From: an uncultured Caulobacterales bacterium
GTDB lineage: Bacteria; Pseudomonadota; Alphaproteobacteria; Caulobacterales; Caulobacteraceae
Direction of reading: 5' to 3'
Length of the DNA: 64,000 bases
Assembly (NCBI GenBank): GCA_903884425.1
Contig: CAISEP010000017.1
Coordinates: 124,001-188,000, forward strand
Of this stretch, positions 37,348 to 46,741 are shown one piece after another. The translations under genes and the position numbers were made by a program. The notes under the pieces were generated by a model. That model saw nothing but the letters and a program-made list of their open reading frames with translations. It was not told where the DNA came from and did not search any database. Position 1 is the stretch's first letter, and each line of letters opens with the position of its first letter.

Positions 37348-39750
37348 TCAAGGCTCGAGCCCCATGGCCGCCGCGCCCTGATAGGTTTCCAGCACGGTCT
37401 CGAGGGAGTCCACCAGCGACTGGGCGGTGAGGGGCTTGGCCAGGTGCAGGTCCGCGCCGGCGGCCAGGCTCTCGGTGAGATGGCTCGGCATGGCATTGGC
37501 ACTGACCATGATCACCGGCAGGCGCGGCCACCCCTCCGCGGCTTCCAGCCGCCGCAGGGCACGGGTGGCGGTCAGGCCGTCCATCACCGGCATCTGCATG
37601 TCCATCAGCACCAGATCAAAGCCCCCCGGACGACGGCGCACCGCATCCACGGCGGCGGCCCCGTCCTCCACCGAGGTGAGATCGACATTGAAGCCCTTCA
37701 GGATCAGCTCGACCACACGGCGATTGATCGGGTGGTCGTCGGCCAGCAGCACGGCCAGGGACTTGCCGCCCAGATGGCGGGTGGCCGCGGGGTGCCCCGT
37801 AACGGAATGGTCTCCGGCCGCAGGTGCGGGGGCCGCGGTCTGCGGAAGCGGCAGGATCACGGTGAAGACGGAGCCGACGCCCGGTTCGCTGACACAGTCC
37901 AGCTGCCCGCCCATCAGGTCTACCAGCTCCCGGACAATGGCCAGTCCCAGGCCCGACCCGCCATATTCCCGGATCACGGAACTGTCCGCCTGCTCGAACC
38001 GGTCGAACAGCCGGTGCCGGTCGCCGGAGGTGAAGCCGACCCCGGTATCGGACACATCCACGCGGCAGATCCCCGCGTCGGACAGCCGCACGGTCACCCG
38101 CACCTCGCCCTTCGGCGTGAACTTGACGGCATTGCTGACCAGGTTGGTGAGCACCTGCTTGAAGCGGTTGACGTCCCCGAGGACCCAGGGATCGCCGTCA
38201 CAGTCCACCTGCAGGTCGAGGCCCTTCTCCCGAGCCACCAGATCGGACAGGGCCGTCACCGCCCGGACCGCGTCGGCCAGCCGGAAGGGAACGGGCTCCA
38301 GCTCCACCCGGCCGGACTCGATGCGGGCCAGGTCCAGCATGTCGGCGAGCAGTCGCGACAGGGTCCCGGCAGAGGTCCGGATGGTTTCCACCATGTCCAG
38401 CGCCTCGGGCTCCAGCGGCGCGCGGGACAGCATGTCGGCAATGGCCACCACCCCGTTCAGGGGGGTGCGGATCTCGTGGCTGAGATTGGCCAGGAACAGG
38501 GACTTGGCGTGATTGGCGGCCTCGGCCTCCCGGCGCGCGCTCTCCAGCACGGCATTGGCGGCCTCCAGCTTGGCTTCCGCCTCCTTCAACTCGGTGATGT
38601 TGTGCTGCATCACCACCATCTTGGCCTCGCCCGCCCCCTCCAGCGCGGCGGCATCGAACTTGAACCACTGGGGCGGATCGGACAGCCTGGAACAGAAAAC
38701 GGTCGAGAACCGCTTCGAGCGGCCCTCGAGAATCGCCGTGATCCCGGCCTCCAGGTCCCGGCCATAGGCGTCCTCGATCCGGGCGCACTGCTCGCGGTAG
38801 TTCCAGGTGAAGGCGACACCCCAGGCCGTGCTCAGCGCGGCCAGCCGCTCCCGCCACACCCGGTTGGCGTGGATGATCTCGCCGTTCGCATTGATGATGC
38901 CGACCCGGGCCTCCATCTCGTCCATCAGCCCGTCGGTATAGCGGTCCTTCTCCGCCAGCATCCGCTGGGCGGCGGTGATGCCGGAAATGTCCTGGACCAC
39001 CCCGTTCAGGGCCACGACCCGACCGTCCTCGAATTCCGGCTCGGCGGTGACCTGGACCCAGAGGCGTTCGTCGTCGACCATGAGCTGGGCCACATGGGAC
39101 ACCGGTTCCCCGGTCTCGAAGGCCCGGGTGTAGGCCGCCAGCACCTCGTCCCGGTACTCCGGCGTATAGAGGCCGACGGCATTGTCGAAATTCAGTGTCC
39201 GCCCGCCCTCGAGGGACAGGCCCTGCGTCTCCGTGATGAACTCGACCCGACCGGTCGCCGCAACCGCCCGCCAGCCGACGACGCGGGACATGTTGAAGGC
39301 ACTGCGGAACAGGGCATCGCGCATCCGCAGACTGGCCTCCGCCTCCTTCAGATCGGACACGTCCGCCCCGACGGAGAAGTAGGCGACGATCTCTCCAGCC
39401 GAATCGCGCACCGGCGTGATCTCGATCCGCACCCAGATGCCGCGGCCGGACTTGTGGTAGTTCTGGACATCCCCCCGGAAGGGCTGCCCCGCCTCGATGG
39501 CCGCCTGCATGGCGTCGGCCATGCGCCGGTCGGTCCCCGGTCCCTGCAGGACCTCGCCCGGCATGCGGCCGAGAACCTCTGCCTCGGCATAGCCCATCAT
39601 GGATTCGAAGGCGGCATTGACCCAGACGATCCGTCCGGCCGGATTGCACAGGATCGCCGAATAGAAGGAGAACTGCCTCAGCCCCAGCACGGCCGGATGC
39701 TGCAGCACCGGATCGGGTGCGTCGGATCCGGAAGGCGGGGCGGCAGTCAT
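37348..39750 (-). CDS. Cytoplasmic multi-PAS hybrid histidine kinase with receiver
   Basis: The 800-residue protein has no membrane segment. Three PAS regions can be followed: about 15-135 (QNYHKSGRGIWVRIEITP), 140-275 and 285-390. The HisKA site His425 is in NLSHEIRTPLNG, the HATPase boxes include NAVKF and GGSGLGL, and the C-terminal receiver has Asp717 in VLMDMQMPVMDG. The receiver fused to the kinase suggests a phosphorelay. ATG 39750 is selected because homology starts here; the open frame upstream reads through a promoter-like region. No ribosome site is obvious. The signal may be small molecules or redox state. Confidence 0.9.
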   Translation of the reverse strand: MTAAPPSGSDAPDPVLQHPAVLGLRQFSFYSAILCNPAGRIVWVNAAFESMMGYAEAEVLGRMPGEVLQGPGTDRRMADAMQAAIEAGQPFRGDVQNYHKSGRGIWVRIEITPVRDSAGEIVAYFSVGADVSDLKEAEASLRMRDALFRSAFNMSRVVGWRAVAATGRVEFITETQGLSLEGGRTLNFDNAVGLYTPEYRDEVLAAYTRAFETGEPVSHVAQLMVDDERLWVQVTAEPEFEDGRVVALNGVVQDISGITAAQRMLAEKDRYTDGLMDEMEARVGIINANGEIIHANRVWRERLAALSTAWGVAFTWNYREQCARIEDAYGRDLEAGITAILEGRSKRFSTVFCSRLSDPPQWFKFDAAALEGAGEAKMVVMQHNITELKEAEAKLEAANAVLESARREAEAANHAKSLFLANLSHEIRTPLNGVVAIADMLSRAPLEPEALDMVETIRTSAGTLSRLLADMLDLARIESGRVELEPVPFRLADAVRAVTALSDLVAREKGLDLQVDCDGDPWVLGDVNRFKQVLTNLVSNAVKFTPKGEVRVTVRLSDAGICRVDVSDTGVGFTSGDRHRLFDRFEQADSSVIREYGGSGLGLAIVRELVDLMGGQLDCVSEPGVGSVFTVILPLPQTAAPAPAAGDHSVTGHPAATRHLGGKSLAVLLADDHPINRRVVELILKGFNVDLTSVEDGAAAVDAVRRRPGGFDLVLMDMQMPVMDGLTATRALRRLEAAEGWPRLPVIMVSANAMPSHLTESLAAGADLHLAKPLTAQSLVDSLETVLETYQGAAAMGLEP

Positions 39751-39920
39751 GGGCGGGAGGGTCCGGCGACGGTGAGGCGACGTGGTCGTGACCGAATAGA
39801 TTGCACAGCGGGACGCCGGGTGCCACACCCCTTTGCAAAGCGCCGCCGACCGGCCAAAGTTTGCGCCGCACAGCCCGCGCCGTGCGCCAGGACAAAAACC
39901 ACTGACCCTCGAGGAACGCC

Positions 39921-40895
39921 ATGAAGACCCGCATCACTGACCTGTTCGGCATCGAACACCCCATCATGCAGGGCGGCATGCACTATGTCGGTCTGGCGGA
40001 GCTGGCCGCGGCGGTCTCCAACGCAGGCGGCGTGGGCATCATCACCGGCCTGACCCAGCGCACGCCCGAACTGCTGGCCGCCGAGATCGCCAAGTGCCGC
40101 GAGATGACCGACAAGCCCTTCGGCGTGAACCTGACCTTCCTGCCGTCTCTCTCCACCCCCGACTATCCCGGCTATGTGAAGGCCATCATCGACGGGGGCG
40201 TGAAGATCGTCGAGACCGCCGGCAACAACCCGGCCAAGTGGCTGCCCGGCCTGAAGGAGGCGGGGGTCAAGGTGATCCACAAGTGCACCTCCGTCCGCCA
40301 CGCCCTGAAGGCGGAAGCGATCGGCTGCGATGCGGTCAGCGTGGACGGCTTCGAGTGCGGCGGCCATCCGGGGGAGGATGACGTGCCGAATTTCATCCTG
40401 CTGCCCCGGGCAGCGGAGGAGCTGAAGATCCCGTTCCTGGCCTCCGGGGGCATGGCCGACGGCCGCTCCCTGGTGGCCGCCCTGGCGCTGGGCGCCGACG
40501 GCATGAACATGGGCACCCGCTTCATCGCCACCAAGGAAGCCCCGGTCCACGAGAACGTGAAGCAGGCCATCCTGAATGCGTCGGAACTGGACACGAGGCT
40601 GGTCATGCGCCCCCTGCGCAACACCGAGCGGGTGCTGGTGAACGCCGGGGTGGAGCGGCTTCTGGAAAAGGAACGGACCCTGGGTGCCGCCCTGAAGTTC
40701 GAGGACATCGTCGAGGAAGTGGCCGGCGTCTATCCCAAGGTGATGACCGAGGGCGACATGGACGTGGGGGCCTGGTCCTGCGGCATGGTCTGCGGCCTGA
40801 TCCACGACATTCCAACCTGCGACGAGCTGATCCGCCGGATCATGAGCGAAGCCGAAGGGATCATCCGCGGTCGCCTGGCCGGCATGCTCGCCTGA
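39921..40895 (+). CDS. Nitronate monooxygenase (2-nitropropane dioxygenase family)
   Basis: The 324-residue FMN TIM-barrel protein starts with ITDLFGIEHPIMQGGM and has GLAELAAAVSNAGGVGIITG, the phosphate loop FLASGGMADGRSLVAALALGADGMNMGTRF and VSVDGFECGGHPGEDD. The family oxidises nitronates and includes FabK-like enoyl reductases; the H-G-E/D catalytic region seen here fits nitronate monooxygenase. It starts 26 bases after GAGGAACGCC. It stands alone and the next plus-strand gene is cspA. Confidence 0.9.
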   Translation: MKTRITDLFGIEHPIMQGGMHYVGLAELAAAVSNAGGVGIITGLTQRTPELLAAEIAKCREMTDKPFGVNLTFLPSLSTPDYPGYVKAIIDGGVKIVETAGNNPAKWLPGLKEAGVKVIHKCTSVRHALKAEAIGCDAVSVDGFECGGHPGEDDVPNFILLPRAAEELKIPFLASGGMADGRSLVAALALGADGMNMGTRFIATKEAPVHENVKQAILNASELDTRLVMRPLRNTERVLVNAGVERLLEKERTLGAALKFEDIVEEVAGVYPKVMTEGDMDVGAWSCGMVCGLIHDIPTCDELIRRIMSEAEGIIRGRLAGMLA

Positions 40896-41075
40896 CACCC
40901 GCCACGGGCCGGTCGCCGGTGCCTCCGAGGGGGTGCCGGCGGCCGTTCCCGGCAGGCCCGTTCCCGTGTCGCGGGAATCGGACTTTGGTGAAGGAATCCA
41001 GCGGGTTCCGACGGGGAATGCACGATCCCCGGTTGCCGCTCCGGCGGCCCGACACGGCTATCCCCTCAAAAAAGC

Positions 41076-41104
41076 TTGTCTTTTTCCACGCGCCATGGTT
41101 TAGA
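41076..41104 (+). promoter_or_regulatory. Candidate promoter for cspA
   Basis: TTGTCT (41076-41081) and TTTAGA (41099-41104) are separated by 17 bases, the spacing of a housekeeping promoter. A start near 41111 would give a leader of about 145 bases. The rest of the 360-base gap 40896-41254 holds no gene; it includes a run AAAAAAGC with TTTTT and a CCTCCTT/AAGGGGG pairing that could fold in the leader. Confidence 0.4.
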
Positions 41105-41254
41105 TGGCGGATCGATATTCGCTTTGGTGCGGCCTCTTTCTGACCTCCTTTCTCGAAGGGGGTGTCCGGACCTGACCTAGACCTCTCCGAAAATTTGATC
41201 GGCGTCTCCACTCTTGGGGGCGTCGCGATACGACACCCCGGAAAGGGACTAGAC

Positions 41255-41464
41255 ATGGCTAACGGTACTGTGAAGTGGTTTAACAGCCAAAAGGGCTTCG
41301 GTTTCATCCAGCCGGACGACGGCGGCGCGGACGTGTTCGTGCACATCTCGGCCGTGGAACGTGCGGGCCTCGGCTCGCTGCATGACGGCCAGAAGCTGTC
41401 CTTCGAGCTGGAGCGCGATCAGCGCAGCGGCAAGATGTCGGCTGGCCAGCTCAAGGCCTCCTGA
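41255..41464 (+). CDS. cspA: Cold shock protein CspA family
   Basis: The 69-residue RNA/DNA-binding protein is a single cold-shock domain with RNP1 (KGFGFIQ) and RNP2 (VFVHIS). ATG 41255 follows GGAAAGGGA; an in-frame GTG at 41162 would add a tail without family character. Cold-shock mRNAs often carry long, structured 5' leaders that respond to temperature; the leader here is of that kind. Members act as RNA chaperones. A hairpin with U-tract follows at 41593. Confidence 0.95.
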   Translation: MANGTVKWFNSQKGFGFIQPDDGGADVFVHISAVERAGLGSLHDGQKLSFELERDQRSGKMSAGQLKAS

Positions 41465-41569
41465 ACCCTTCGATGTCGTCCGACAGCCCCGGCGCGTTCG
41501 CGCGTCGGGTGATGGGCCGGTCCGGAACGTATCCCTTGCGGCGCCTGCCCTCCTCCGCTGAAAGATGAC

Positions 41570-41896
41570 ATGATGGTCAAGACCGATAAACTCCCACCGT
41601 CGACCCCGTCGGCGGTGGGTTTTCGTCTCTGGATCGAAGGGGCCGTGAATGACGGCTTCCAGAGAGACGCCATGGCGCTCCGCCTGACCCTTCGGGATGC
41701 CGCTGCCCTGCGCCGCGACCCCACCCTTCCCCTCGAGGACATCAGCTATGCCGGGGGCGTGATGCGCTATCTCGGCGTCGAAGTGATCGCCGGCAGCGTG
41801 GAACGCAGCAGCCTGGACCGGACGCCCGAGACGCATCCGGCCCCGCCCCCCGTTCCGGTCAAGAAAAAGCCCGCGAAGCCCAAGCTCCGGAAATAA
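41570..41896 (+). CDS. Hypothetical small protein with Lys/Pro-rich tail
   Basis: The 108-residue frame has no family that I recognise. The middle (LRLTLRDAAALRRDPTLPLEDISYAGGVMRYLGVEVI) looks folded; the end is a Pro and Lys-rich tail (VKKKPAKPKLRK) that could bind nucleic acid. The start is uncertain: a terminator-like hairpin (41593-41623) sits inside the first codons, and an internal ATG at 41672 has AGAGAG nearby, so the true protein may be 74 residues. It lies between cspA and the chemoreceptor gene. Confidence 0.45.
   Translation: MMVKTDKLPPSTPSAVGFRLWIEGAVNDGFQRDAMALRLTLRDAAALRRDPTLPLEDISYAGGVMRYLGVEVIAGSVERSSLDRTPETHPAPPPVPVKKKPAKPKLRK
41593..41623 (+). terminator. Rho-independent terminator-like hairpin downstream of cspA
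   Basis: CCCACCG and CGGTGGG pair around a 13-base loop and are followed by TTTTCGTCT. It lies 129 bases after the cspA stop and inside the 5' part of the frame starting 41570, so either it ends cspA transcription or the small gene starts later. Confidence 0.6.
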
Positions 41897-41913
41897 TCGT
41901 TGCCGAATCCGCG

Positions 41914-41936
41914 CATCCATCCCCCGGGGATGGATG
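41914..41936. repeat. Perfect inverted repeat after the small gene
   Basis: CATCCATCCCC and GGGGATGGATG pair around one base, just 17 bases after the stop at 41896. No U-tract follows. It may be a terminator or protein site. Confidence 0.4.
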
Positions 41937-41975
41937 ACGTCCGGACATTGATCAGCTCTCACAATAATGATGATC

Positions 41976-41992
41976 TGCTCAATTCATGAGCA
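41976..41992. promoter_or_regulatory. Perfect 6-bp dyad in AT-rich region upstream of the chemoreceptor
   Basis: TGCTCA-ATTCA-TGAGCA lies in an AT-rich stretch (41940-42020), 150 bases before the chemoreceptor ATG. The base composition contrasts with the surrounding GC-rich sequence and it could be an operator. The rest of the gap 41897-42143 shows no gene. Confidence 0.35.
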
Positions 41993-42143
41993 ATTCGAAG
42001 TGATCATTGTCAATTTTCTCGCCCCGGTGCGATTTGACCGCCGAGACTCCGCGCCTGGGCTGCATTTCGCCTAAACAAATATTTACCGGCCATTGATATC
42101 ACGGCAGCCGAAACGCTCCTCAGACAGGCGGTCGGCTTCCACC

Positions 42144-43934
42144 ATGAACAAGACCTCGATTTCCTCGCAGCTCAACAAGTTCGGCGTGACCCTGGCGGTG
42201 GGCATTACCATCGCTCTGCTGGTCAGCATCGGGGCCACGGTCCAGTTGCGGGTCGGCGGGCCCATGTACGACCGGATCGTCCTGTCCAAGGACCTGGTGG
42301 CCGATATCCTGCCGCCCCCGGAATACGTGATCGAGGCCTATCTCGAGGCGACCCTGGCGGTGAACGACCCGTCGTCCCTCAGTGTCCGGAAGGCGCATCT
42401 CGAGCAGCTCCACCGGGACTATGACGAGCGCAAGGCCTACTGGAGCCGGTCGAAGCTGCCGGCGGCCCTGCGGGACAAGCTGGTGGTCGCGTCGGATTCG
42501 GAAGTGCAGACCTTCTGGAACACCCTGGAGCACGGCCTGATCCCCGCCCTGAAATCCGGGGATGCGGCCGGTGCCAAGTCCGCCTACCAGACCCTCAGCG
42601 CCGCCTATACCCGCCACCGGGCCCTGATCGACGAGGTGGTGAAGGACTCCGACACCTACAATCGCAAGGTCGAGGGAGACGCCACGGTGATCACCTGGGT
42701 GGCGTTCCTGCTGGTGGGGCTGACGTCGGCCGGGGTCATGGTCCTGCTCTACCGCGGCCTGGCGCGCTTCCGCGATGACGCGGTCAAGCCGGTTGCGGAC
42801 CTCACGGGCGTCATCACCGCCCTCGCCTCCGGAAATCTCGAGGTTCCGAACTCCGCCGGACAGCGCCAGGACGAGGTGGGCGAGATGGCCCGCGCCCTGG
42901 AGATCTTCCGCGCCAACGCCTATGCCGCCATCGAGGCCGACCGGCGCGAAGCCGAGACCCGCGCGGCCCAGGACGCCTATACCGCCAAGGTCACCCGCGA
43001 AACCCAGACCGTCGTCGAAGGCCTGGCCAAGCGTCTCCAGGGCCTGGCCGAGGGTGATCTGGACATGAACATCAACGAGTACTTCCCCGAGGAGTACAAG
43101 CGCCTGCGGATGGACTTCAACAAGGCGGTCCTCGAGCTGAGTTCGGCCATGGTCGAAATCCGGGAAAGCAGCCATTCGGTGGCCGCGGCCTCGGACCAGA
43201 TCGCCGCCGGGGCGCAGGAACTGGGCCGCCGGGCGGAGATGCAGGCCGCAACTCTGGAAGAGACCGCCGCGGCCCATGACCAGATCACTGCGACGGTGAA
43301 CCGGTCCCTTGCCACCGCCCGGGAGACGGCCGTCATGGTCCGCGCCGCGCGGGTGTCGGCCGAGGGATCGCGGGTCGTGGTGCGCGATGCGGTGTCGGCC
43401 ATCGGCACCATCGAGGCCACCTCCCGCCAGATCGCCCACATCATCGGCGTGATCGACGAGATCGCCTTCCAGACCAACCTGCTGGCCCTGAATGCCGGGG
43501 TCGAGGCCGCCCGGGCCGGGGATGCCGGTCGCGGCTTCGCCGTGGTGGCCCAGGAGGTCCGGGCGCTGGCCCAGCGTTCCTCCGAAGCGGCCAAGGAGAT
43601 CCGCACCCTGATCGGGGAGTCGGAGAACGCGGTGGCCCACGGGGTCAGGCTGGTGGGCGACACAGGCAAGACCCTGCACGACATCGTCGATCGCGTCACC
43701 GAGATCGCCGGACGGGTCGAGGAGATCGCGGCCTCCGCTGCCGAGCAGTCCACCGGCCTGGACGAGGTCAACCGGGCGATCACCCAGCTGGACGCCGTCA
43801 CCCAGCAGAATGCCGCCGTGGCCGAGGAATCGTCCGCCGCCTGCGTCAATCTGCGGGACGAGGCGGACCGGCTGGTCAGCCTGGTCGGCCGCTTCATCGT
43901 CGCCGAGGACAATGGCGGCCGCGCCGCCGCCTGA
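42144..43934 (+). CDS. Methyl-accepting chemotaxis protein
   Basis: The 596-residue inner-membrane receptor senses a periplasmic or membrane-near signal and controls CheA. It has an N-terminal membrane segment, a periplasmic region (about 40-185, with [19 protein letters not shown]), a second membrane segment ([22 protein letters not shown]), two HAMP-like stretches, and a C-terminal signalling hairpin with the conserved [23 protein letters not shown] tip (split in the text as [17 protein letters not shown]). ATG 42144 follows a weak ribosome site. No other che genes are nearby, so it is an orphan receptor. Confidence 0.93.
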   Translation: MNKTSISSQLNKFGVTLAVGITIALLVSIGATVQLRVGGPMYDRIVLSKDLVADILPPPEYVIEAYLEATLAVNDPSSLSVRKAHLEQLHRDYDERKAYWSRSKLPAALRDKLVVASDSEVQTFWNTLEHGLIPALKSGDAAGAKSAYQTLSAAYTRHRALIDEVVKDSDTYNRKVEGDATVITWVAFLLVGLTSAGVMVLLYRGLARFRDDAVKPVADLTGVITALASGNLEVPNSAGQRQDEVGEMARALEIFRANAYAAIEADRREAETRAAQDAYTAKVTRETQTVVEGLAKRLQGLAEGDLDMNINEYFPEEYKRLRMDFNKAVLELSSAMVEIRESSHSVAAASDQIAAGAQELGRRAEMQAATLEETAAAHDQITATVNRSLATARETAVMVRAARVSAEGSRVVVRDAVSAIGTIEATSRQIAHIIGVIDEIAFQTNLLALNAGVEAARAGDAGRGFAVVAQEVRALAQRSSEAAKEIRTLIGESENAVAHGVRLVGDTGKTLHDIVDRVTEIAGRVEEIAASAAEQSTGLDEVNRAITQLDAVTQQNAAVAEESSAACVNLRDEADRLVSLVGRFIVAEDNGGRAAA

Positions 43935-43987
43935 TCCCGGTCCCGTACCGCGCCCCTGACGAAAGTCGGTTGAGCCCCGGCAATCCC

Positions 43988-44001
43988 TTAACTATGGTTA
44001 A
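43988..44001. promoter_or_regulatory. TTAAC-TATG-GTTAA palindrome upstream of the protease gene
   Basis: A perfect 5-4-5 dyad lies 27 bases before the GTG start of the protease gene. It resembles a CtrA box (TTAA-N7-TTAA), but the spacer is six bases here, so the identity is uncertain. Confidence 0.35.
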
Positions 44002-44027
44002 CATATTAGGGGCGCTGGGGGGCGGTC

Positions 44028-45086
44028 GTGACACTTCGGAATATAGCAGTCACAGTCGCCCTGGCGCTGTCCGTCGGGGCCCTGTGCCGCGGCCCGGCGC
44101 TGGCGCAGACCGCACCGGCGGTCGAGGTCCGGTCGGAACAGTCCACGGTCCGGATCGTCGCCTTCTTCTACAACGAGGCCGGCAAGATGATCGGCGGGTC
44201 CAGCGGCACCGGCTTCGTCGTGGGGCCGGGACAGGTGGTCACCAACCGGCACGTCCTGTTGTTCTCCGGGGCCCATGCGATGGAGCTCTATGTGGTGCCG
44301 GATCGCCGCTCTGGCACCAAGCCGCTGGACGCGGAGATCGTGGATCGCTCCATCGACTTCGACCTGGCCCTGCTGCAGGTGAAGGACCTGGCAGCCCCCG
44401 TCCTGCCGCTGGCCAGTGAAACGGACATCAAGGGCGCGCCGGTCAGCGCGCTGGGCTATCCCGGCAAGATCGACGACCTGATCGGGGCCCGGGACAATGC
44501 GCTGAGCACGCCGACGGAGCCCTATCTGACCCAGGGCAATGTGGCGCTGCTGTCGAAGGCCACCATCCTCGGTGGCTCCCGGATTCCGGTGATCTTCCAC
44601 ACGGCCGCCACCAATGCCGGCAACAGCGGCGGCCCGCTGATCGATGACTGCGGGCGGGTGGTGGGGGTGAACACCGGCGGGGCGAGCACGACCATCGACG
44701 AGACGGGTGTCCAGCAGTCCAACGGGCAGTTCATCGCCTCGGGCGTGGAGAACCTGGTGGTGTTCCTGAAGCGGAACGGCGTGGCCCCGCGCCTCGATGC
44801 CCGCCATTGCGACCGCGGCCGACTGACGGCAGTGCCCGCACCGCCGCCGTCGACCGCCGGTCACTCCCCGTCGCTCCTCGACACCGGGCTGGCGGTACTT
44901 CGGGACACGATGTCCTCCGGCGCGACCCTGGTCCGGCTCGGCAAGGCGTATTTCGTCCAGATCAGCGGATCGATCCTGGCCTTCGTCCTGATCTATGTCG
45001 CCTTTCTCAGGAGCCGCCTGAAGCGCGCCGCCGCCCCCAGCTGCCCGGTTCCCGTCGTCTGCGAGGTGCCGGAGAAGCCGGCCTGA
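44028..45086 (+). CDS. Trypsin-like serine protease with signal peptide and C-terminal membrane anchor
   Basis: The 352-residue exported protein has a signal peptide (VALALSVGALC) and a trypsin-like domain with His75 (TNRHV), Asp112 (FDLALLQV) and Ser200 (NAGNSGGP). No PDZ domain follows as in DegP/HtrA; instead there is a linker and a C-terminal hydrophobic segment (ISGSILAFVLIYVAFL) followed by a basic, Cys-containing cytoplasmic tail. The protein may cleave or sense at the periplasmic face. GTG 44028 is the likely start, with GGGGGGCGG upstream. No partner gene is adjacent. Confidence 0.85.
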   Translation: MTLRNIAVTVALALSVGALCRGPALAQTAPAVEVRSEQSTVRIVAFFYNEAGKMIGGSSGTGFVVGPGQVVTNRHVLLFSGAHAMELYVVPDRRSGTKPLDAEIVDRSIDFDLALLQVKDLAAPVLPLASETDIKGAPVSALGYPGKIDDLIGARDNALSTPTEPYLTQGNVALLSKATILGGSRIPVIFHTAATNAGNSGGPLIDDCGRVVGVNTGGASTTIDETGVQQSNGQFIASGVENLVVFLKRNGVAPRLDARHCDRGRLTAVPAPPPSTAGHSPSLLDTGLAVLRDTMSSGATLVRLGKAYFVQISGSILAFVLIYVAFLRSRLKRAAAPSCPVPVVCEVPEKPA

Positions 45087-45259
45087 CCACCCGTCCCGGC
45101 CCCGGGGATCAGACGAGGCATGGCGCTGGGCGAAAAGCTCATCTAGGCTTCGAAGAACGGCGGGGCGCAGACCTCGCAGGTCCGTGACGGCGGACAGGGG
45201 GAACGTCGCATGCACAAGAGACCGCACGGCACCGGATCGGACGGGTGCGTGGGCCTGCA

Positions 45260-46741
45260 ATGACCGCTGTGGCACCGACCCGTCCGCGCACGGGGCTCTT
45301 CACCAAGATCGCCTACGGCTTCGGCTCCGTCGCCTACGGGGTGAAGGACAACGGCTTCCAGGCCCTGCTTCTGCTGTTCTACAACCAGGTGCTGGGCCTG
45401 TCCCCCTATCTGGGCGGGCTGGCCATCCTGCTGGCCCTGGCGGTGGACAGCGTGCTGGACCCGCTGGTCGGCTTCATCAGCGACAACTGGCGCAGCCGCT
45501 GGGGGCGGCGCCATCCCTTCATGTACTTTGCCGGGGCCCCCGCGGCGCTGGCCTTCTACTTCCTGTGGCGACCGCCCCACGGGCTGAGCCAGGAGCAGCT
45601 GTTCCTGTACCTGCTGGCCTCGGCCGTCATCGTGCGCAGCCTGATCACCTTCTACGAGATCCCGTCCACCGCGCTGGGGGCGGAGCTGAGCGAGAACTAC
45701 GACCAGCGCACGGACCTGTTCGGCTATCGCTTCTTCTTCGGCTGGTGGGGCGGCCTGACCATGACGGTGCTGGCCCTGCAGGTGTTCCTGCGGCCGGATG
45801 CCACCCATCCGGTGGGACAGCTCAATCCCGCCGGCTATGCCCTCTACGGCGCGGTCTCGGGGATCGTGATGTTCACCGCCATCACCCTGTCGGCCGCCGG
45901 AACCCACCGGTTCATCCCGTTCCTGAAGGTGCCGCCGAAGCGGGACCGCCAGCCCCTGGTGGAGAACCTGCGCCATGTGGGGCGGACCTTCTGGAACGCA
46001 TCCTTCCTGGCGATCATGGGCTCGGCCATCTTCTCGTCCATGGCCAGCGGCCTGACCCTGGCGCTGAACTCCTATTTCGTGACCTATTTCTGGCTGCTGA
46101 ACAGCGGCCAGTACGCGGTCCTGCTGCTGTCGGCCTATCTCGGGGCGTTCCTGGCCCTGTTCACAGCCCCGTTCCTGTCCCGGCGGATGGGCAAGAAGTC
46201 CGCGACCATCGTCATCTACCTGCTAACCGCCGTGATCGGTCCGCTGCCGATCATGCTGCGGCTGATCGGCGTCTTTCCGGCCCCCGGATCACCGCTGCTG
46301 CTGCCGCTTCTGTTCCTCAACACGGTGGTGACCGTGACCCTGGCCATCACCGCGGGCATCAACGGCACGGCCATGATCGCCGACATTGCCGAGGACAACG
46401 AGCTGAAGACCGGCCATCGCTCGGAGGGGTTGTTGTTCTCCGCCTCCAGCGTCATCGCCAAGTCGGTGACAGGCGTCGGCATCTTCCTGTCCGGCATGGT
46501 CCTGTCGGTGGTGCATTTCCCGGACAAGGCCCAGCCCGGCCACGTGCCGCAGTCGATCCTGCTGAACATGATGCACGTCTATCTGCCGCTGTTCATGTCC
46601 ATCCAGTTCATCGCCATTGGCTGCCTGTTCTTCTACCGGATCACCCGCCAGCAGCATGAGGCGAACCTCGCGGCCCTGGCGAAGCGGGCGGCGGAGGCCG
46701 AGGCGCTTTCGGCTCAGGCCGGGTCCAGCAGCGCCCCGTAG
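45260..46741 (+). CDS. GPH family (MelB-type) sugar:cation symporter
   Basis: The 493-residue integral membrane protein belongs to the glycoside-pentoside-hexuronide:cation symporter group of the MFS. Family features include AYGFGSVAYGVKDNGFQALLLLFY at the start (residues about 15-40), DPLVGFISDNWRSRWGRRHPF (cytoplasmic loop 2-3) and the RTDLFGYRFFFGW segment. It has twelve hydrophobic segments. ATG 45260 is used, although a GTG at 45245 is possible. The last 28 bases overlap the convergent hydrolase gene. The sugar substrate is unknown. Confidence 0.9.
   Translation: MTAVAPTRPRTGLFTKIAYGFGSVAYGVKDNGFQALLLLFYNQVLGLSPYLGGLAILLALAVDSVLDPLVGFISDNWRSRWGRRHPFMYFAGAPAALAFYFLWRPPHGLSQEQLFLYLLASAVIVRSLITFYEIPSTALGAELSENYDQRTDLFGYRFFFGWWGGLTMTVLALQVFLRPDATHPVGQLNPAGYALYGAVSGIVMFTAITLSAAGTHRFIPFLKVPPKRDRQPLVENLRHVGRTFWNASFLAIMGSAIFSSMASGLTLALNSYFVTYFWLLNSGQYAVLLLSAYLGAFLALFTAPFLSRRMGKKSATIVIYLLTAVIGPLPIMLRLIGVFPAPGSPLLLPLLFLNTVVTVTLAITAGINGTAMIADIAEDNELKTGHRSEGLLFSASSVIAKSVTGVGIFLSGMVLSVVHFPDKAQPGHVPQSILLNMMHVYLPLFMSIQFIAIGCLFFYRITRQQHEANLAALAKRAAEAEALSAQAGSSSAP

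Noticed and set aside
42108-42131. Similarity to 61303-61325 (CCGAAAC...CAGGCG)
   Set aside because: 19 of 23 bases match, but this level is expected by chance in a 64-kb GC-rich window, and the genes are unrelated.
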